Positions 14,001 to 27,941 are shown, counted from the stretch's first letter. The stretch: 64,000 bases of DNA from Echinostoma caproni (GCA_900618425.1 UZAN01039865.1:40350-104349); one strand, 5' to 3'. The notes: generated by a model from the letters alone, not told the origin. Translations and numbers: made by a program.

Positions 14001-14094
14001 ATCCATATACCCACATTTTGAAATACAAGCAATAAACAATGCTGTCACATCCGAGGCAGACTTAGTAATGCATCGATCGGATTATTATCATTGA
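11075..14094. other. Intergenic; no gene seen
   Basis: Contains the GT repeat at 11371 and a C run near 12588. A weak SINE-B tail relative stands at about 13867-13920 (GGGAATCACTAGACTCGAGT). Nothing else. Confidence 0.5.
11371..11387. repeat. GT microsatellite
   Basis: About eight GT units, intergenic. Confidence 0.9.
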
Positions 14095-15170
14095 ATGGAT
14101 TGGGAAGAACGGTTTGCTACCTTGGACACACTCTCATTCATTTCATCACTAAATCTCTGAACAACTCTGTCAAGTCTGTTCGGTTTGTTTTTGTGGACTA
14201 CTCTCCAGCATTTCATCCCATTCCTCGATCAAAGTTGCGACAAAAACTGAAATCGATTGAATGCCCCAAGCACTTATTAGCTTGGTTATCCAACTATTTT
14301 ACTGATAGAGTACAAACCACTAGAGAAGGGAAGCATTCATCTAAACCCTTAGTCAACAACACCGAGGTTCTTCAAGGAGCTATGCTATCCCCATACTCAT
14401 TTCCCACTTATGTTTGTGATATTCTCTGTTTCTCCCATACAAATTTTGAAATATGCAGATGACGTCGTGTTGTGCTAACCCATTTCTTACTCCAATCTAA
14501 GCTCATTCACCGACAATCTTTATCAAATTCAGTCATTCTCCTCCTCACTGGGTCTAACCCTAAATCCCAGTAAATGCGTTGAGTGTTTGTATAGTTTTGC
14601 TCGCGCCCCATATCCGAAAGCCCCCACAATGTTTAATAACAATCATTTATCCAGGGTGAACTCTGTCAAATATCTTGGTGTAACCTTAGATAGCAATCCT
14701 CATTGGTCAACCCACATCCACAACTGCATTGGTAAACTGCGGCGCCTAGCATTTCAAATACGAAAGCCCAGGCAACTTCGCGACTCCCAGTTCGTTATTT
14801 CTACCTTTGTTTATCAGTGTGTTTTCCCCATCTTATTCTACTATGCCCCAGTTATTTCTCTTGGCTTATTTAAACGTGATTTCAGAGTCTTACGCCGTGA
14901 TCTAGCCATTATTAGTCGTGTCTCTTCTATTCCTGTGAATGAGTTAACTTTAAAGCTTTCAGAGTATCACATAACTTCCTATGTCAAATTCGCTGCGAAG
15001 ATTCTCACAGATCATAACCACCCATTGCACGCACGACTGACATGTTGCTAATCTCATCATTCAACATGCTCCCAGTTCCGTCAAATTTCATCTCGAATCA
15101 ACGCTTACCGCAATTCACCTATACCGTATCTTGCTCGTCTACTCATAACCAAATAGCGGACAATTATTGA
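14095..15170 (+). mobile_element. CR1-like reverse transcriptase 3' half, frameshifted
   Basis: Three blocks in order on the plus strand. The first (14091-14462) carries VRFVFVDYSPAFHPIPRSKL (motif A region), HLLAWLSNYFTDRVQTT and NNTEVLQGAMLSPYSFPTYV (motif B region). The catalytic KYADDVVLC follows at about 14450-14476 but in another frame. The third (14587-15051) carries SVKYLGVTLDSNPHWSTHIH and LKLSEYHITSYVKFAAKILT, with similarity continuing past the stop to about 15170. It is a dead copy, because motif B and the YADD box are separated by a frameshift. Confidence 0.88.
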
Positions 15171-18100
15171 ACTTTGTCCCCATGTCTGTAAAAACGTTTC
15201 CCCCCGTTGATTATGTATATTATGTCGGTTAGCGCGTATGATTTTTCAACTGAAATGTGAGCCCCAGTGCTTGCAAAAGTTATGCACAATACACAATAAT
15301 TCGTCCGGTTTATTCCCGGAATAAATCCATATACGGTTGATCACGGTAAGGATGGTCATATCGTTATTCTTCGAACTTCTCAGATCAAACAGACAATTCC
15401 AAATTCGATATCGCAGATGAGTCACTTTTTATGGATTCAACCCATATGCTACTCAAATAAATCTAGGGATTTTCTCAAGGTTCTTTTCACCATCTGTAAA
15501 ATCAATGTGTGAGCGACTGCCTAGCAGACGGAGTCGAGCTCAATCTCAGTGACGGAACTTAACATCAAAAGTCAGTGACAGATGAATGCTGCTTCGATCA
15601 GAGCGGACATACATCCATCCGCTGCATCCAGGTCAGATGGCCATTTAGGGCTCGTAACGCTATATACATCTCCGGTTTCAGTCCATTAAAAATGTAGGTA
15701 GATGAGTCAGCTTCACAAAGCTTCCGACGGTTTTTAGTAGTATGCATAACACAGTCACAGTACATTGTGAATCACTTTCCAGTTATTCTTCTCATTTCTG
15801 AATTATGAATTTCAAAGAGGAATCGAGTCGTTGGATGCTTCCTTGCCCTCATACTCAGCAAGCATCACGTCACGATAGTGCGCTAACATTGTTGTTGGTG
15901 TTGTTGTTACCATGGCTTTTATTGGAAGTTGTTGTTGTTGTTGTGACTCAAAGAAAACAGTCGTTCACCTGCAATTGTGATCTAAACTGTTATCATTATT
16001 CCATCATCGAGATTATCCATAACAATAAGATTTCTGCTTTCTTTTGAAAATGTGCTTTTGTTCGAATCAATATGATGACCTTGGTCGTTGGACTAAACAA
16101 TGTGAGACAAGTGACCTGAACGAGCAGTCGTCATAACCAACAGCGCTGGACACTGGGGATAAGCAGGCAAGACCGGTCATTATGTTTTCCCGTCTGTGCC
16201 TAGCTGTCCCCGATCCCCTTTGATGACCTCAATGTTTCCGGCTTGGTCGAGCAGTCTGCGTAATTGATAATCGTTTCATCCCCAAATTGGGTCGTCCTTG
16301 ATAACATTTCGTCTTTTCTATTCTCGGTCAAATAAAGCGAGAGCAGCAGTCGCTTCTGCCGTCATGTGAAACAGTGTACGTATGTGCTAGCCCCTAGTGA
16401 CTTTACAGCTACTTGTACGTGTAAGGTCATAGCAGCGGGTGCATGATGAGGGAGGGGGGGTAGAGGCTCACGATGGACGCATAGGACCCGGAAAGCAGCA
16501 GCATCCACTGTTGATTCGTTAGAGCATCATACAATGATCATCCGATTCGCTGCGTGTTGTAGCGTAAAATGTGAAATGGGGTCAGTTGAGAAAAAGAATA
16601 ACAGGCAGCCCATCAGCTGACATATTTCTCAATTTTCCCCGAGGCAATGAATGTCAAAGAACAGGGCAAGCTGGTTGAGGGAGGTGGGGTGTGAGAGAGA
16701 GGGGGGGAGACACGGAGTAGCGTAGCGTGAGTATGGGTGAATGAATGGTCTAGTGAGAGAGTCGTTTGTGGTGTTGTTTGTGGAATTTGAGACATATGTG
16801 GGAGCAAGGAAGTGAATGAGCGAACAACTGGGTCGAATTCATCCCACTGTCTATTTTCGGGTTAAATAAGCAACATGTACAATCAGGCATGACATAAAAC
16901 GCTCTTGAAGAAATCGGAAGTGCACGTGTGTCCAGTTCAGCTAACCGTACAAAACGGGTGAACGTGACAGTGATCTTTGTATTTTTCTTCATTCTATGGA
17001 GAAAAAGCGTGCATATGGCTCCTTCGAGTCTAAAGCATCTGCGTGCTTCACCAAGGTATACATACAATCAAATACAGTATCGGAAATTGTTTTTAACACA
17101 CTAAACCTGCGGCTATTTTACGGGGATAAAGTGATAATGCACCATTTGCATCTGTGCATTCAGAACTAATATCTGGCTTGTTGTTAGGATGCAATGCAAG
17201 CATTACTTGAAATTTGCATTCTTTCTACTTATTTTCCCAAGACTTAGAACATTGAAAAATTACCGTTGTTACCACATTTATAAACAAATTGGAATTTATA
17301 GAGAAAACAACATTTGGTAAAATTTAAACGGGATATCAAACAATAAACGCGAAGAAAGCAGTAAAGTGAAGATACTTTAATTTGAGAATAAAATAAAAGC
17401 TACAAAACCAATAGATGAACTAATCGACTATTGGCTTGTTGAACTTCATCTAAATTTTTGTTCTTGAGGATTCACAAACTTTGCATCAGAGGAGACAAAT
17501 GGCCCAAAAACTTTACTGGATGCACCAAGTGTCGTGTCCACTAGACGGTCAAAAAAAGGAATTAGAAGAGAGGGTAACTGTGGCCAACTGGGGAGGGGAG
17601 GAATGAGCCTTGAGCTGGAACGCAGTGGCTACGGCGGGTAGGAATCATTAAATGGCTGGGAGCAGATAGTTCTTAACTCCACCTAACTAAGAACTAAATT
17701 TCAATATCGGGAATGAACTGGATTGGTAGAAATAAATTTTCCGGTTGACGTATGACAAAATTGTTCGATCATTAACTGGGCACCTTAGGAGCTATTATCA
17801 ACCCTCCTAATTGACACTGATATAAAATTTCTGTCCCCTAATGAAATGCGTAATATTCTCTCGATTGGTCTATTGTTGCGGGAAAAAGTAATGAGCCTTG
17901 AATGTGAACAGTGACTGAACTTAAGCACTTTACTTTGTACATATAGTGAAGTGAAATCTATGGTGCAGGAAATGCAAACGATCTTACTCTTTTCTGTAAT
18001 TTCCTAATTGCCAAACCACCCAGGTTGATCCAATCTGGTGTTTTGGCTATGACACATCGAAATTACATGAGGGGAAATTAAATGGATTTTAATGATGATT

Positions 18101-19610
18101 CTTTTAAACTGAGATATCCTAGACAATTCATTTGCAAGGTGTGAAATGCTGTTAGCCTCACTCCGAGTACTCTCGGTAAAGTGCATTCTGTGTCTCACAA
18201 CGCGATTTATGTGAGTTAATCGTGCCTCAACATTGTTTTGCGATGCCCAGTTAAATACGGCAGGTGAGCGAAGGTCAACCACGTGGCTCGGCCAGTCCAC
18301 AGTCTGGATTTTACCTCAGTTGAAACTATACAGTATCTGTTGGAACTACTGTCTCAAAGAAACGGTAAGGCATTTTACACGGCTCACGAACGAAAGGCAA
18401 TTATCCTTCCTGTTCGACGATAGGATAATCTGAAACCGAACTGGAAGTGGGCCTAAAGGATGTGCCTTAAACACAATCTGAGAAACGGCGATGAGATGAA
18501 TTCGATGTTTTATTCATTTTTCTAGCATTCTAGCATTTCATACTTTCAAGGACGTATTTTTCAAAATACATCAGTTTAGCACGATTGTAACTATTTTTCT
18601 GAGACATCGCCATCATTTTACCACTTTTACTCAATCCGGTTGGCTTCATTACCCCTCGAGAATGCCGTCGAATGAGGATGAGGTTAGTAGCATTTTGTGC
18701 TTAAGGTAACACAACACAGTAGCTATTGGTGCTGAAAAAGATGCACAAGTTCCACAGATTGTTCCGAGAAATTCCCATCGCTTGTTCTTGAATGAGCTGA
18801 AATCGGTACTGCGATGACATCACCTGTCGAGCACATCATCATCATAGATTGCCTGAACTGGCTCCTGGAACATTTTCCCCCAATAAAGATATGCATTATG
18901 TGGTGTGACTCATCTACTTTTGAGGAGCGGTACCGTTTCGGTAAAACGGTCAATGCCGACTTCCCATCTTCGGATAAAGTACTCATTTTACTGAAGCAGT
19001 CATACACACCCATATATCTGCTTTCTGCCCTCGTTAGAACACATCGGTGGTGGATATTCACCGATCTGCTGAGATTTGAACTCTGGACCCCGCGCGTGCA
19101 AGGTGTGTGTCACCATTGTGCCAGTCAGTTTCCGCTGGAACTACCCATCGTTTTCAAATTATACCGATTTGCTGCCTCCATCAGTACATATCTATGAACT
19201 ATCTTCCCAATATGACCAATGTGTATAAAGTGATTCCTTGATTGGAATCGGCCATGACCCAGAAAACAAAATTCATGACTGAAAATTTTATCTGAATCAA
19301 GTAGTACGGTTACGTACACTATTGGTGATAGAAATTAAAACCACTAAATCAATCTCCCCAATAGGACAACTTTGTATATAATAAACAGAGCAGATACTGG
19401 CAAATCAGGGGTATTTGGATTACAAGTATCACTCCGACAGGAATAGTTTGGTATATGATCGATCCAAAATAGAACTTCGGTGTTGGAGGTGAGCTTAAAC
19501 GTGGTCCAGTGTTCAACTTGATCAATTAAAAAATCATCTACTTCCGGATTTCGACAGAAAATCTCTCGATCAGTCTGACGTTTGTCTTCTAAATAATGAC
19601 TGAACATATG

Positions 19611-19642
<32 letters not shown>

Positions 19643-21404
19643 GCATATAAGAGAGTGAACAATGTAATTCAGAGATCGGGAATGATGCAACGCACAATGG
19701 GACAGGCATGGTATTGTCAGAAAAGCTGTCTAACACCCATGTAGGGTATCACTGGTGAAGTTCACACCTCGGAATTCCGGGACGTGGCACACAAACGGTA
19801 ATGAATTGAAACAGTAAACCAATCCCCTTTGGCACGAGTTTCACTGATCTATAAATTAGAACGAAGTTGGAAATGGTTAGTAGTTTAAACTTAATGTGCT
19901 GGAAGTAAACTCTGGGATATGTACCATCTATAGCCCGACTGCTTACCATGAACTAGATGAAGCTGGAAAGTTATTACATGAGAAGCTATGGTAGTACGGT
20001 GGTTTTAATTTTGATCATCGGGCGAAGATGAATTCGAAAGAGATAACCTGTTGATTTAAGGTTCGTTCTATTTTAACTTAAATTAACTTAAATTAAAATA
20101 TTCCTAAAAAATCCAATGCAACTGATTCTGCCATTTTCACGGCAAGGGTTATCAACGTGTTTATCAACTAACTACTGTCAAATGTCCTCAGTAGTTACTA
20201 AATGTAGCTATTTATTTAGGTCAGTTGTCCACCCATACCCTCGGCTATTTCCTCGATTACAGACAATATATGCCATATGTATATGCCATGTCGCACCCCT
20301 CAGAAGTTCGAAAAAGTGGGTAAATCCAAGGAACTGCGACATAGCATGTTAGTCAGTAGTAGATTCCATTAAGTAGTATAAAAAATCAGTTGAGAGTTTT
20401 GCGACAAAATAAATCTACGTTACTTCCGTTTTTTGTTTCCAATGTTTATCCGGTATGCAGCCTCGAAACCGTTTACCTTTCTTCAGGGGAATTTTTCTAA
20501 CCTAATTATCCCAGATATTCATCCATTCCTTTGTAATTGTACGCGAACCACAGAATTAACCATATGGCGTCCATCGCAACATGAAACTGTTTTAGTTATA
20601 ATAATCCCAACATGACTATTAACCCCTTCGATAAAAACAAGAATGAGCCAGGTCGAACACAGTAAGAACGCGCAATATGATATTCGAAGGGAATCACATC
20701 ATCTAAAATAAGTGCAATATTTATCATGAGGTATACTCTGTACATTGAATTCTTTCTCATATTCCAAACTGATTATCTGCTGTGAAATCTATTCATGGTT
20801 CTCTGGTGAAAAATGTTTTTACTTAGTGTCTGTAGACATCTATTCGTTCGTTTGCCTTTATTGCTGTCGGTGTATGTTCAAACCGATCGACACATTCGTT
20901 ATGACCAATGTCGTTAAACATAAGCGACATAAGTTCAACACGTGATGTCACAACGTGATTCACAAATTAAAATCTCACCGCTCAAACATTCAGGGGCTCG
21001 TCAGACCCGGGTTACGATGATCTTTGTCCAGTGACCTATCCAATCTCATCGGTGCTCTAGCAAAGACAAGTGTGATTATCGTTCATTCATTCACATAGGC
21101 GCGGCGGCGGCATTTATCGATCGCATTTTAAACCACCAACCAGCTTATCAGTCAATCGCAATTATCCCGTTTGAGCGTTAATGAGCATATCGAAAACCCA
21201 ACTGGTCGTGGCTTAGGTGACCACTGTTCAGTTTCAGTGCAGTTTTCACAACGATTAACCATGCAATTTCGTGTGCCGGTTTTGGTTGTTATCTTTTGGC
21301 CACTCATTTGGATACAAAAGTAGAATGAGGATTGGAATATTGAAAACAAATTCAAGGGGAAGATAGGGCATTCATATATTTTGGTTGCAGAAATATTGAG
21401 CAGA
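15171..21404. other. Intergenic; no supported gene
   Basis: Contains G-rich and purine-rich stretches at 16447-16470 and 16676-16715, the AAGT repeat at 19611, and a GGGTGCGACAT word near 20285 (minus) that recurs near 23848 and 23938. Frames such as 18814-19197 and minus 19736-19344 show no domain. Confidence 0.5.
19611..19642. repeat. AAGT tetranucleotide microsatellite
   Basis: Eight AAGT units in tandem, intergenic. On the plus strand every repeat junction spells GTAAGT. Confidence 0.95.
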
Positions 21405-21884
21405 TGCACTGTTTGCGACACTCAGCCATATCACTCAGCGTCTCTAACCATCGGTTCCTATGATCTCGGGGACCAGGGAGTTTAACGGCACCTATGTGCC
21501 CCAGTGTCCTGGTTAGGGTTTTCAAACCCTCAAGCCAGGTCTAAGCTTGATCGCCCTTGATCTTTTTCCAACCGCTACCCGCCTCGTCGTGGCAACTTAT
21601 TTAGTTACATGCGGAATACATGTCCCAACCACCACAGTCTATGGAGGTCGACCACGATTACCTAAAACTCTGCACCCAAGCTGGGAGCAGATCGATGCCG
21701 CTATACTGGCATGAGGGTAGGGCTGTTTCAAGAATTTCATCTGTGATAAAGTTAAATAGGAACGAAGAGAGCGGAAAACCATGGCGAACACCACTTTCTG
21801 TGATGAATTCGGAGTATAATGCGAGCGAAAAGTTCAGAGACGATGTTGAATAAACTAATTCGTCTGTTGTTTCCACAAGAGGAT
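21405..21884 (-). mobile_element. RTE-like retrotransposon fragment with internal deletion, adjoining an assembly gap
   Basis: On the minus strand, starting at the gap edge, NNRRISLFNIVSELFARIIL (an early RT block) is followed almost at once, in another frame, by FITESGVRHGFPLSSFLFNF and TDEILETAL (the motif B region). The roughly one hundred residues with motif A that should separate them are missing. Further on come RRLWWLGHVFRM and, after decay, GPRDHRNRWLETLSDMAE, the usual C-terminal block of RTE-type elements. The 5' side lies in the gap. Confidence 0.83.
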
Positions 21885-22403
21885 NNNNNNNNNNNNNNNN
21901 NNNNNNNNNNNNNNNNNNNNNNNNNNNNNNNNNNNNNNNNNNNNNNNNNNNNNNNNNNNNNNNNNNNNNNNNNNNNNNNNNNNNNNNNNNNNNNNNNNNN
22001 NNNNNNNNNNNNNNNNNNNNNNNNNNNNNNNNNNNNNNNNNNNNNNNNNNNNNNNNNNNNNNNNNNNNNNNNNNNNNNNNNNNNNNNNNNNNNNNNNNNN
22101 NNNNNNNNNNNNNNNNNNNNNNNNNNNNNNNNNNNNNNNNNNNNNNNNNNNNNNNNNNNNNNNNNNNNNNNNNNNNNNNNNNNNNNNNNNNNNNNNNNNN
22201 NNNNNNNNNNNNNNNNNNNNNNNNNNNNNNNNNNNNNNNNNNNNNNNNNNNNNNNNNNNNNNNNNNNNNNNNNNNNNNNNNNNNNNNNNNNNNNNNNNNN
22301 NNNNNNNNNNNNNNNNNNNNNNNNNNNNNNNNNNNNNNNNNNNNNNNNNNNNNNNNNNNNNNNNNNNNNNNNNNNNNNNNNNNNNNNNNNNNNNNNNNNN
22401 NNN
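21885..22403. other. Assembly gap (519 unresolved bases)
   Basis: Continuous run of N. It follows directly on the RTE-like fragment, so the missing sequence probably includes more of that element. Confidence 0.99.
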
Positions 22404-24975
22404 TGGGAATGTGTTCTTTCTCCCAGGAGTTTCGTTAACCCAAAAACCAATGCTGAAAAATATTGTGAATGTTACCGATAGCCGCAGCCTTTTCCTTCTC
22501 TCAACACTTTCTTATCAGCCACTTCTCAAGGGCATTCCTTATGCTCTTGATGAGCTGACCTTGTATTGTGGGCATCCGACTTCGGTGGCATTTCCGCAGC
22601 ATGCTCATGCGGATGTCCACTTCGGTTCTCATGCTACGTTGCTCATTTCCGATTAAGGAAAAAACATATTCCTGTAATGTTTAAAAACGAAAATTTGAAA
22701 GATCAAATCGCACCGTCATCCAGTGGGTCTAACATTGACGAACGGTTTGAAGGCAGTCGTGCTAATTTGACATTGGAGAATACTGAGACTTTGTTATGGC
22801 CAGGGGCGTTGTCCATTAATAGTAAAATAGAATGTCCTTGAGAAACGATCTTGCGGTTGAGATCGGACAGCTAAGTGTGAAATAACGCATGAGTCATCCA
22901 TGGATTATTCGAAGAATTATGAATGCAGGCAAGGCTCTTTCTATCCATAGCCCAAAGATATCGTGGAGTTTGGAATTTTCTAATAACTAACGGTGACAAA
23001 TTTTCTCCATTCACGCTCGCACAAAGCAGTGACCCTTTCTGGATTTTTAGGCTCTAGAAACTGTTTTTCTTTGAGACTTAAGGTTCTTCTGGGAGCTGCT
23101 TGAATTATAATGGTGTTTTATCCCAATTGAAAATATAAGTCAGCGTATCCATGGATCAACTGCAGTAACCCCACTAGTGCATTGCATCGGCTGGTACCGC
23201 CAAACTTTTACCTTAAACCTATGAAATAATGCACATAACTAGTTGCTTGTCTCTCACTTTTTTTAGGGTTGAATAACACATCTGTCTGACCAAGAGCGAG
23301 ACCAAATTTTGGAATATTTGAAGTCACCATTCTTTGTACTAACTGAATTGCCTTCTTACAAATGATTCTCTCCATCATAGGGAGCCAGCCGTGCTTTACC
23401 TTATAGCAGTAAACTATGCCAAGGTTGGCTAATTCAGTCTTGAAAATGTTTTTGGTTTTCAGCTGGCATCTTTCCTGATAGGCTCTAGTGTTCACAAATT
23501 ATCCGATAGTGGTTCAGTGGGATAAAGCACTGCAAAGAGTTTTTCTGGAAATATCAAATGATTCGGCTATTGAGCTCTGAGTTCCACTTGCCTGATTCGG
23601 TATTTCCAACACGTTCTGGTCGATAAGCCATCGCAAATTTTGGTGTCAAGTGACAGTTTTAGACTGTTGATATCGGTGTATCTTTCTCGCAAAAACTTAT
23701 TCAGTCAATGAACAGAGTCATGTTTGCATCACACTAGGAAAAACGCAATTGGCTGAATGCGGCATTGCAAGTTGGCTGGTCAATGGCCGTTCCTAACATC
23801 CGTCAACGACAAAGTGAGTTGGTATCGAGAATTGCGACACACTGAAGGGTGCGACATTGCATGGTTAGAAACTACGTTATTACACAGGGTTGGCTTGGTT
23901 TATCGAAAAAGTGGCAAGATATTGGAAATTACGACTTCTCAGGGGTGCGACTTAGCAGGAGATTGACCGTGTATATAGATATATAGTTTCGTCACAATAA
24001 CCTCATTTGCAACATCGGGTAAATTTGTTTGGACAGCTCTTTCAGAACCAGTCCATTGAAGAATCAATACAATGATTCGATGATTTGTCGATGGGTTAGA
24101 TGATACTAACCACAACAAAAGCCACTTAAGCATCTTTATTGAATTTTTTTACACAAAGTAAGCTATTTATATATACATTTTATAATAAGCAATAGATCGT
24201 TGACTATATACATAAATATATATATATATAAAGCAGTGCAGAATTAATCTAACCAGACTCGTGGCGAGAATACAATACACAACAAGTTACTCGCTTAACA
24301 TCCTCATCAAGTAATATGCACTAACTATATATGATTACAGTTGATTTCTGCCTTTATTTGAAAAAAACAAGAACAGATAATTTTACTTTTGCTTGAGAGT
24401 GAAATGCAGTGAGGCAGATTTGAAGATTAATTTATCCGCTTAATTGTCAGCTACCAGTGTTACATGATCAATCGTGAATCTTTCCAGGCATATGAAATGT
24501 GAATGATCAGAAATATATTTACCTTGTGCAATGATAAGAAAAATATCATTCCATCAATAAAATGTGGAAAGCGTTAATAAAGAAACAGTAGATATTAAAA
24601 TAAAACTTCAAGCTCTTAATCGGTGTAATTGTTAGTCAACTACATGGAAACAAGCGGCACCGTATGACCTGCAAACCGACTTTTTCCACAGCTTTTAATG
24701 TATTGCTAAACCACTTAGAATGGTTATTTCAAACTGGAACCTTTGATGTCAACTTGGTTTTATTTATGGTGTCTCGGAAGTATCAGGAAATAGAAGCTGA
24801 ATATTAAGGCGTAGGAAGATCGGGGTTAGTTCGGTGCATTATGGATAAATCTCAGCCTTCTCGGTTATGTAAACAGAAGCATATTACCAGAATTGACCGG
24901 TCAAATGTGAACGGATAATGAATACACAAAAAGAAAGAAAAAGAAGTCTGCATTGGACCGGTGGTGTTTACTTTC

Positions 24976-25000
24976 GTGTGTGTGTGTGTGTGTGTATGTG
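24976..25000. repeat. GT microsatellite
   Basis: About ten GT units with one interruption, intergenic. Confidence 0.9.
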
Positions 25001-25614
25001 TAATTAGCTTATTGCCAGTCCCAAATGTTATCATCGATTTTGAGAAAGACAATTGCATAATAGCAATCATTCCGACACACTTATCCAGTAGTAATAATAA
25101 AGTGGTTTCTGAAAGTAATCCTCAGAATTTATCCGAATTATATGCAGGAGATGGTATTTTCTTTTCGAAAGCAGTACACTCTAGACAACAAATCAGTTTG
25201 TAGTATACAGGATCAGATCGCGATTCCGTAGGTTTTGAGTGATGACACTCCGTTTGTGTCAATCAAATTGTTCCAAGTGAGAATAAGTCGGCTTCGAGGG
25301 GGGGGAGGGGGTAACTAAGATTTTTGTGAGCGTCGCACAAAGTGGTATCACAAGTACCCCTGGGTTCTATGGTCAAGAGTACGGTTGTAACCTTAACGTG
25401 AATAGATTATATCTATCTGTTAGTTGACGGGCAATAAATGATCGTAGAGGCAATTGGATAAACGTTGATGCGTTCTGTGAAGCATTGTCTGTGTGGATTA
25501 CCAAAGTGGAACAACTCCATATTTATGAGCCCCACCAGTGATTGTTCCCGATCGATTAATTAGTGAAGCAATAATATACATCTAATCAATGTTGGATACC
25601 CTGGTGATCTCTCT

Positions 25615-25700
25615 CCTGGAAGTGACCTGGAGGTCAACCCAGTAGAGTAGAGCTTCACTGTCCCCAGACTTGAAGTATCGCGTGGCCTCAAAGACCAGAA
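25615..25700 (+). repeat. Weak repeat related to 60790-60880
   Basis: CTGGAAGTGACCTGGAGGTC and AACCCAGTAGAGTAGAGCTT share the CTGG-AGGTCAA-GTAGAG pattern with the stretch near 60.8 kb. Only loosely similar. Confidence 0.25.
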
Positions 25701-27941
25701 CTGAATGAATGGTGTTGTCTATCTGTTTCCGGTGAATACGATGAGAAAGCAGAAATGCAGATTAACTCTATGAACGCTGGTTCTTAAACCGTCCTGCATA
25801 GCAACGCAGATGGAATTGAATTCACATGCCGGATGCTGATCTTCACGATTTGCTGTTCTGTATGTGGGAAGACCCACTGTTAAAAGTATGTGTATATCGA
25901 TTTTACTGGCCTCGTAGTCGGACGATCTTATGAATTACCTGGTCTTTTTGGAGTTGTCTTTCATCATGAAAGATCTCGGTACAGGTCTTCTTTATGATGG
26001 TCGATGAATTAATGAACTCAATGGATGAGCCCAACTTTGCTAACTGAACCACGAATCTTTCATAAACCGAACTACTTCCTGTTAATCCATTCAGCAGTCC
26101 AATTGTTGTAACTTGTGTATGGCGAAATAATGGTCATACTGCCTTCAGGGCTGTCCAGGTAATCATCAAAACAAGATCCCCATTGGTTATGTTACTTAAA
26201 ACTAAATAAGTAGTAAAAGATTAAAGAGCGAAATTTACATCACTCATGTTGTAATCGTACGGATCAGATAGGAATCGTGCTCATAGACTACTGAGCAACC
26301 CCAGTGACCAGATGAAATATATGGTGATATATGATGCATATTCCTAAGGCTAAAATCTTCCCATACTCCATACAATTCAAAAAGAACTGTAATACTCACA
26401 AAATGCGTGGATCAGGAATCGGAACCACAATTGAAAACAAAACACCGCTCAGCACAGGAAATCAGTTGCCGAGATCCACCTAGACTGAGAGTCAGGGACA
26501 GAACATAAGTGGTAACCAGGGTTATTTTATTGAACGTAATTAAGTGGATTAATTTATATGTAAAAAGAATATTTATTGGCGCAACAGGTATTAACCAATC
26601 ACTGTTCCTATTCTGTTTATCACAGGACTCATGTTTAAACCGAATGGCTTTTGATTGACCCAGACTGTAGGCCCCTGATAGTTTGTCCTGAAAACGCAAC
26701 CTTTGGCTCCTTGGCTGGCGTTATCTTGAAAGGTTGGATCATTACAAGAACCTCTGGTGATACACGTAGACCTTTTCCTCTCAACAAGATACCCCAGATC
26801 GCGTCGTCTAAAACAGAACAAACAGTACAGTTCAGATGTGATTTCCTCTCTGGAAATATATCGGTTTTTCGTCAAACTTCCTGCAATCTTTTAGATCTTA
26901 ATGATTCCTTCAAACTGACTTCACGCGTTCATGCCCAGAAAAAAGAATCCTTACCAGGTTAATTACATTAGTCATCTTGAAAGATTCTGTGCACCAAAAA
27001 TTCCATTTCATCTATTAATGACAAAGCTTATGTGCTTGGTAATATTCGTAGGCAATTAAGAATCAAGTAGCAAGATATTTCGTACTATGCGTTCTATATA
27101 TCACGTTTTACTACGTGTTCATTGTATAATCCCATTCCAGGTAAACGGAATTCCTCACACTCATGGAGGTACTGAGAGTTGCTATGTCGTGAACACCTAA
27201 ACGCTCAATTCACCACAGTCCCAATGAGGTCTCAGAGGAGATAGGTTGTTGGTAGTATGATAAATCCACGTCATTCTTTTGTATCTGACATTCGAGACTG
27301 CCAACAACCTAGATATGTTAAAAAATAACTCTTAAATTGTACCCACAGCTTTGCAAAACATCCTTAGTAGTTGAACAACAGACCAACAACATGCCATTTG
27401 CTGGTAGATTGCATTAAACTCGTTTGAGGTGGCGCGTGAGGCAAGGGGAGAAGCCGAAAGCATCTCAATTCTATTTGTGATCTGAAAACACGTATGTAAA
27501 AAAGCGAATCCCCGAAGAAAATGAAAATGCATGGGTAGAGCAACAATTGAAATCATAATTAGAACAGGAATGCTTCTAGCTACTTTAGACTGAAACGAAA
27601 TTATACCAGACAGGGGTTAAGGCGAACGGGGGGGGCGTTGATACTCAGGGTCCCATTTCCGATCGAGCGAAGTCTGTGCGAAGTGCGAAGCACTTATGTT
27701 TGATGGATTTAAGGAGAGAGAGCACGTGGGTAAAACAGCCAACTGGCAGTAACGTTAGTTAATTCTAAGATGTGATTCGGCTCTGGATAGTTAGTCTGGA
27801 AGAAGGGCAAGATGAGGCCACCCGATTAGGTCAGTTTTAAACGATCTAGTGTTGCGATTTTTTGATAATCATGAGTATCAATGGCGAACTATTTTTTAAA
27901 TCATGTGAGTCAAATCCCGGAAGCCCTGGGACACTATGCTG

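Noticed and set aside
21752..22481. Long frames of over 220 codons crossing the gap on both strands
   Set aside because: Most of their length is unresolved bases; only the RTE-like part next to the gap is supported.
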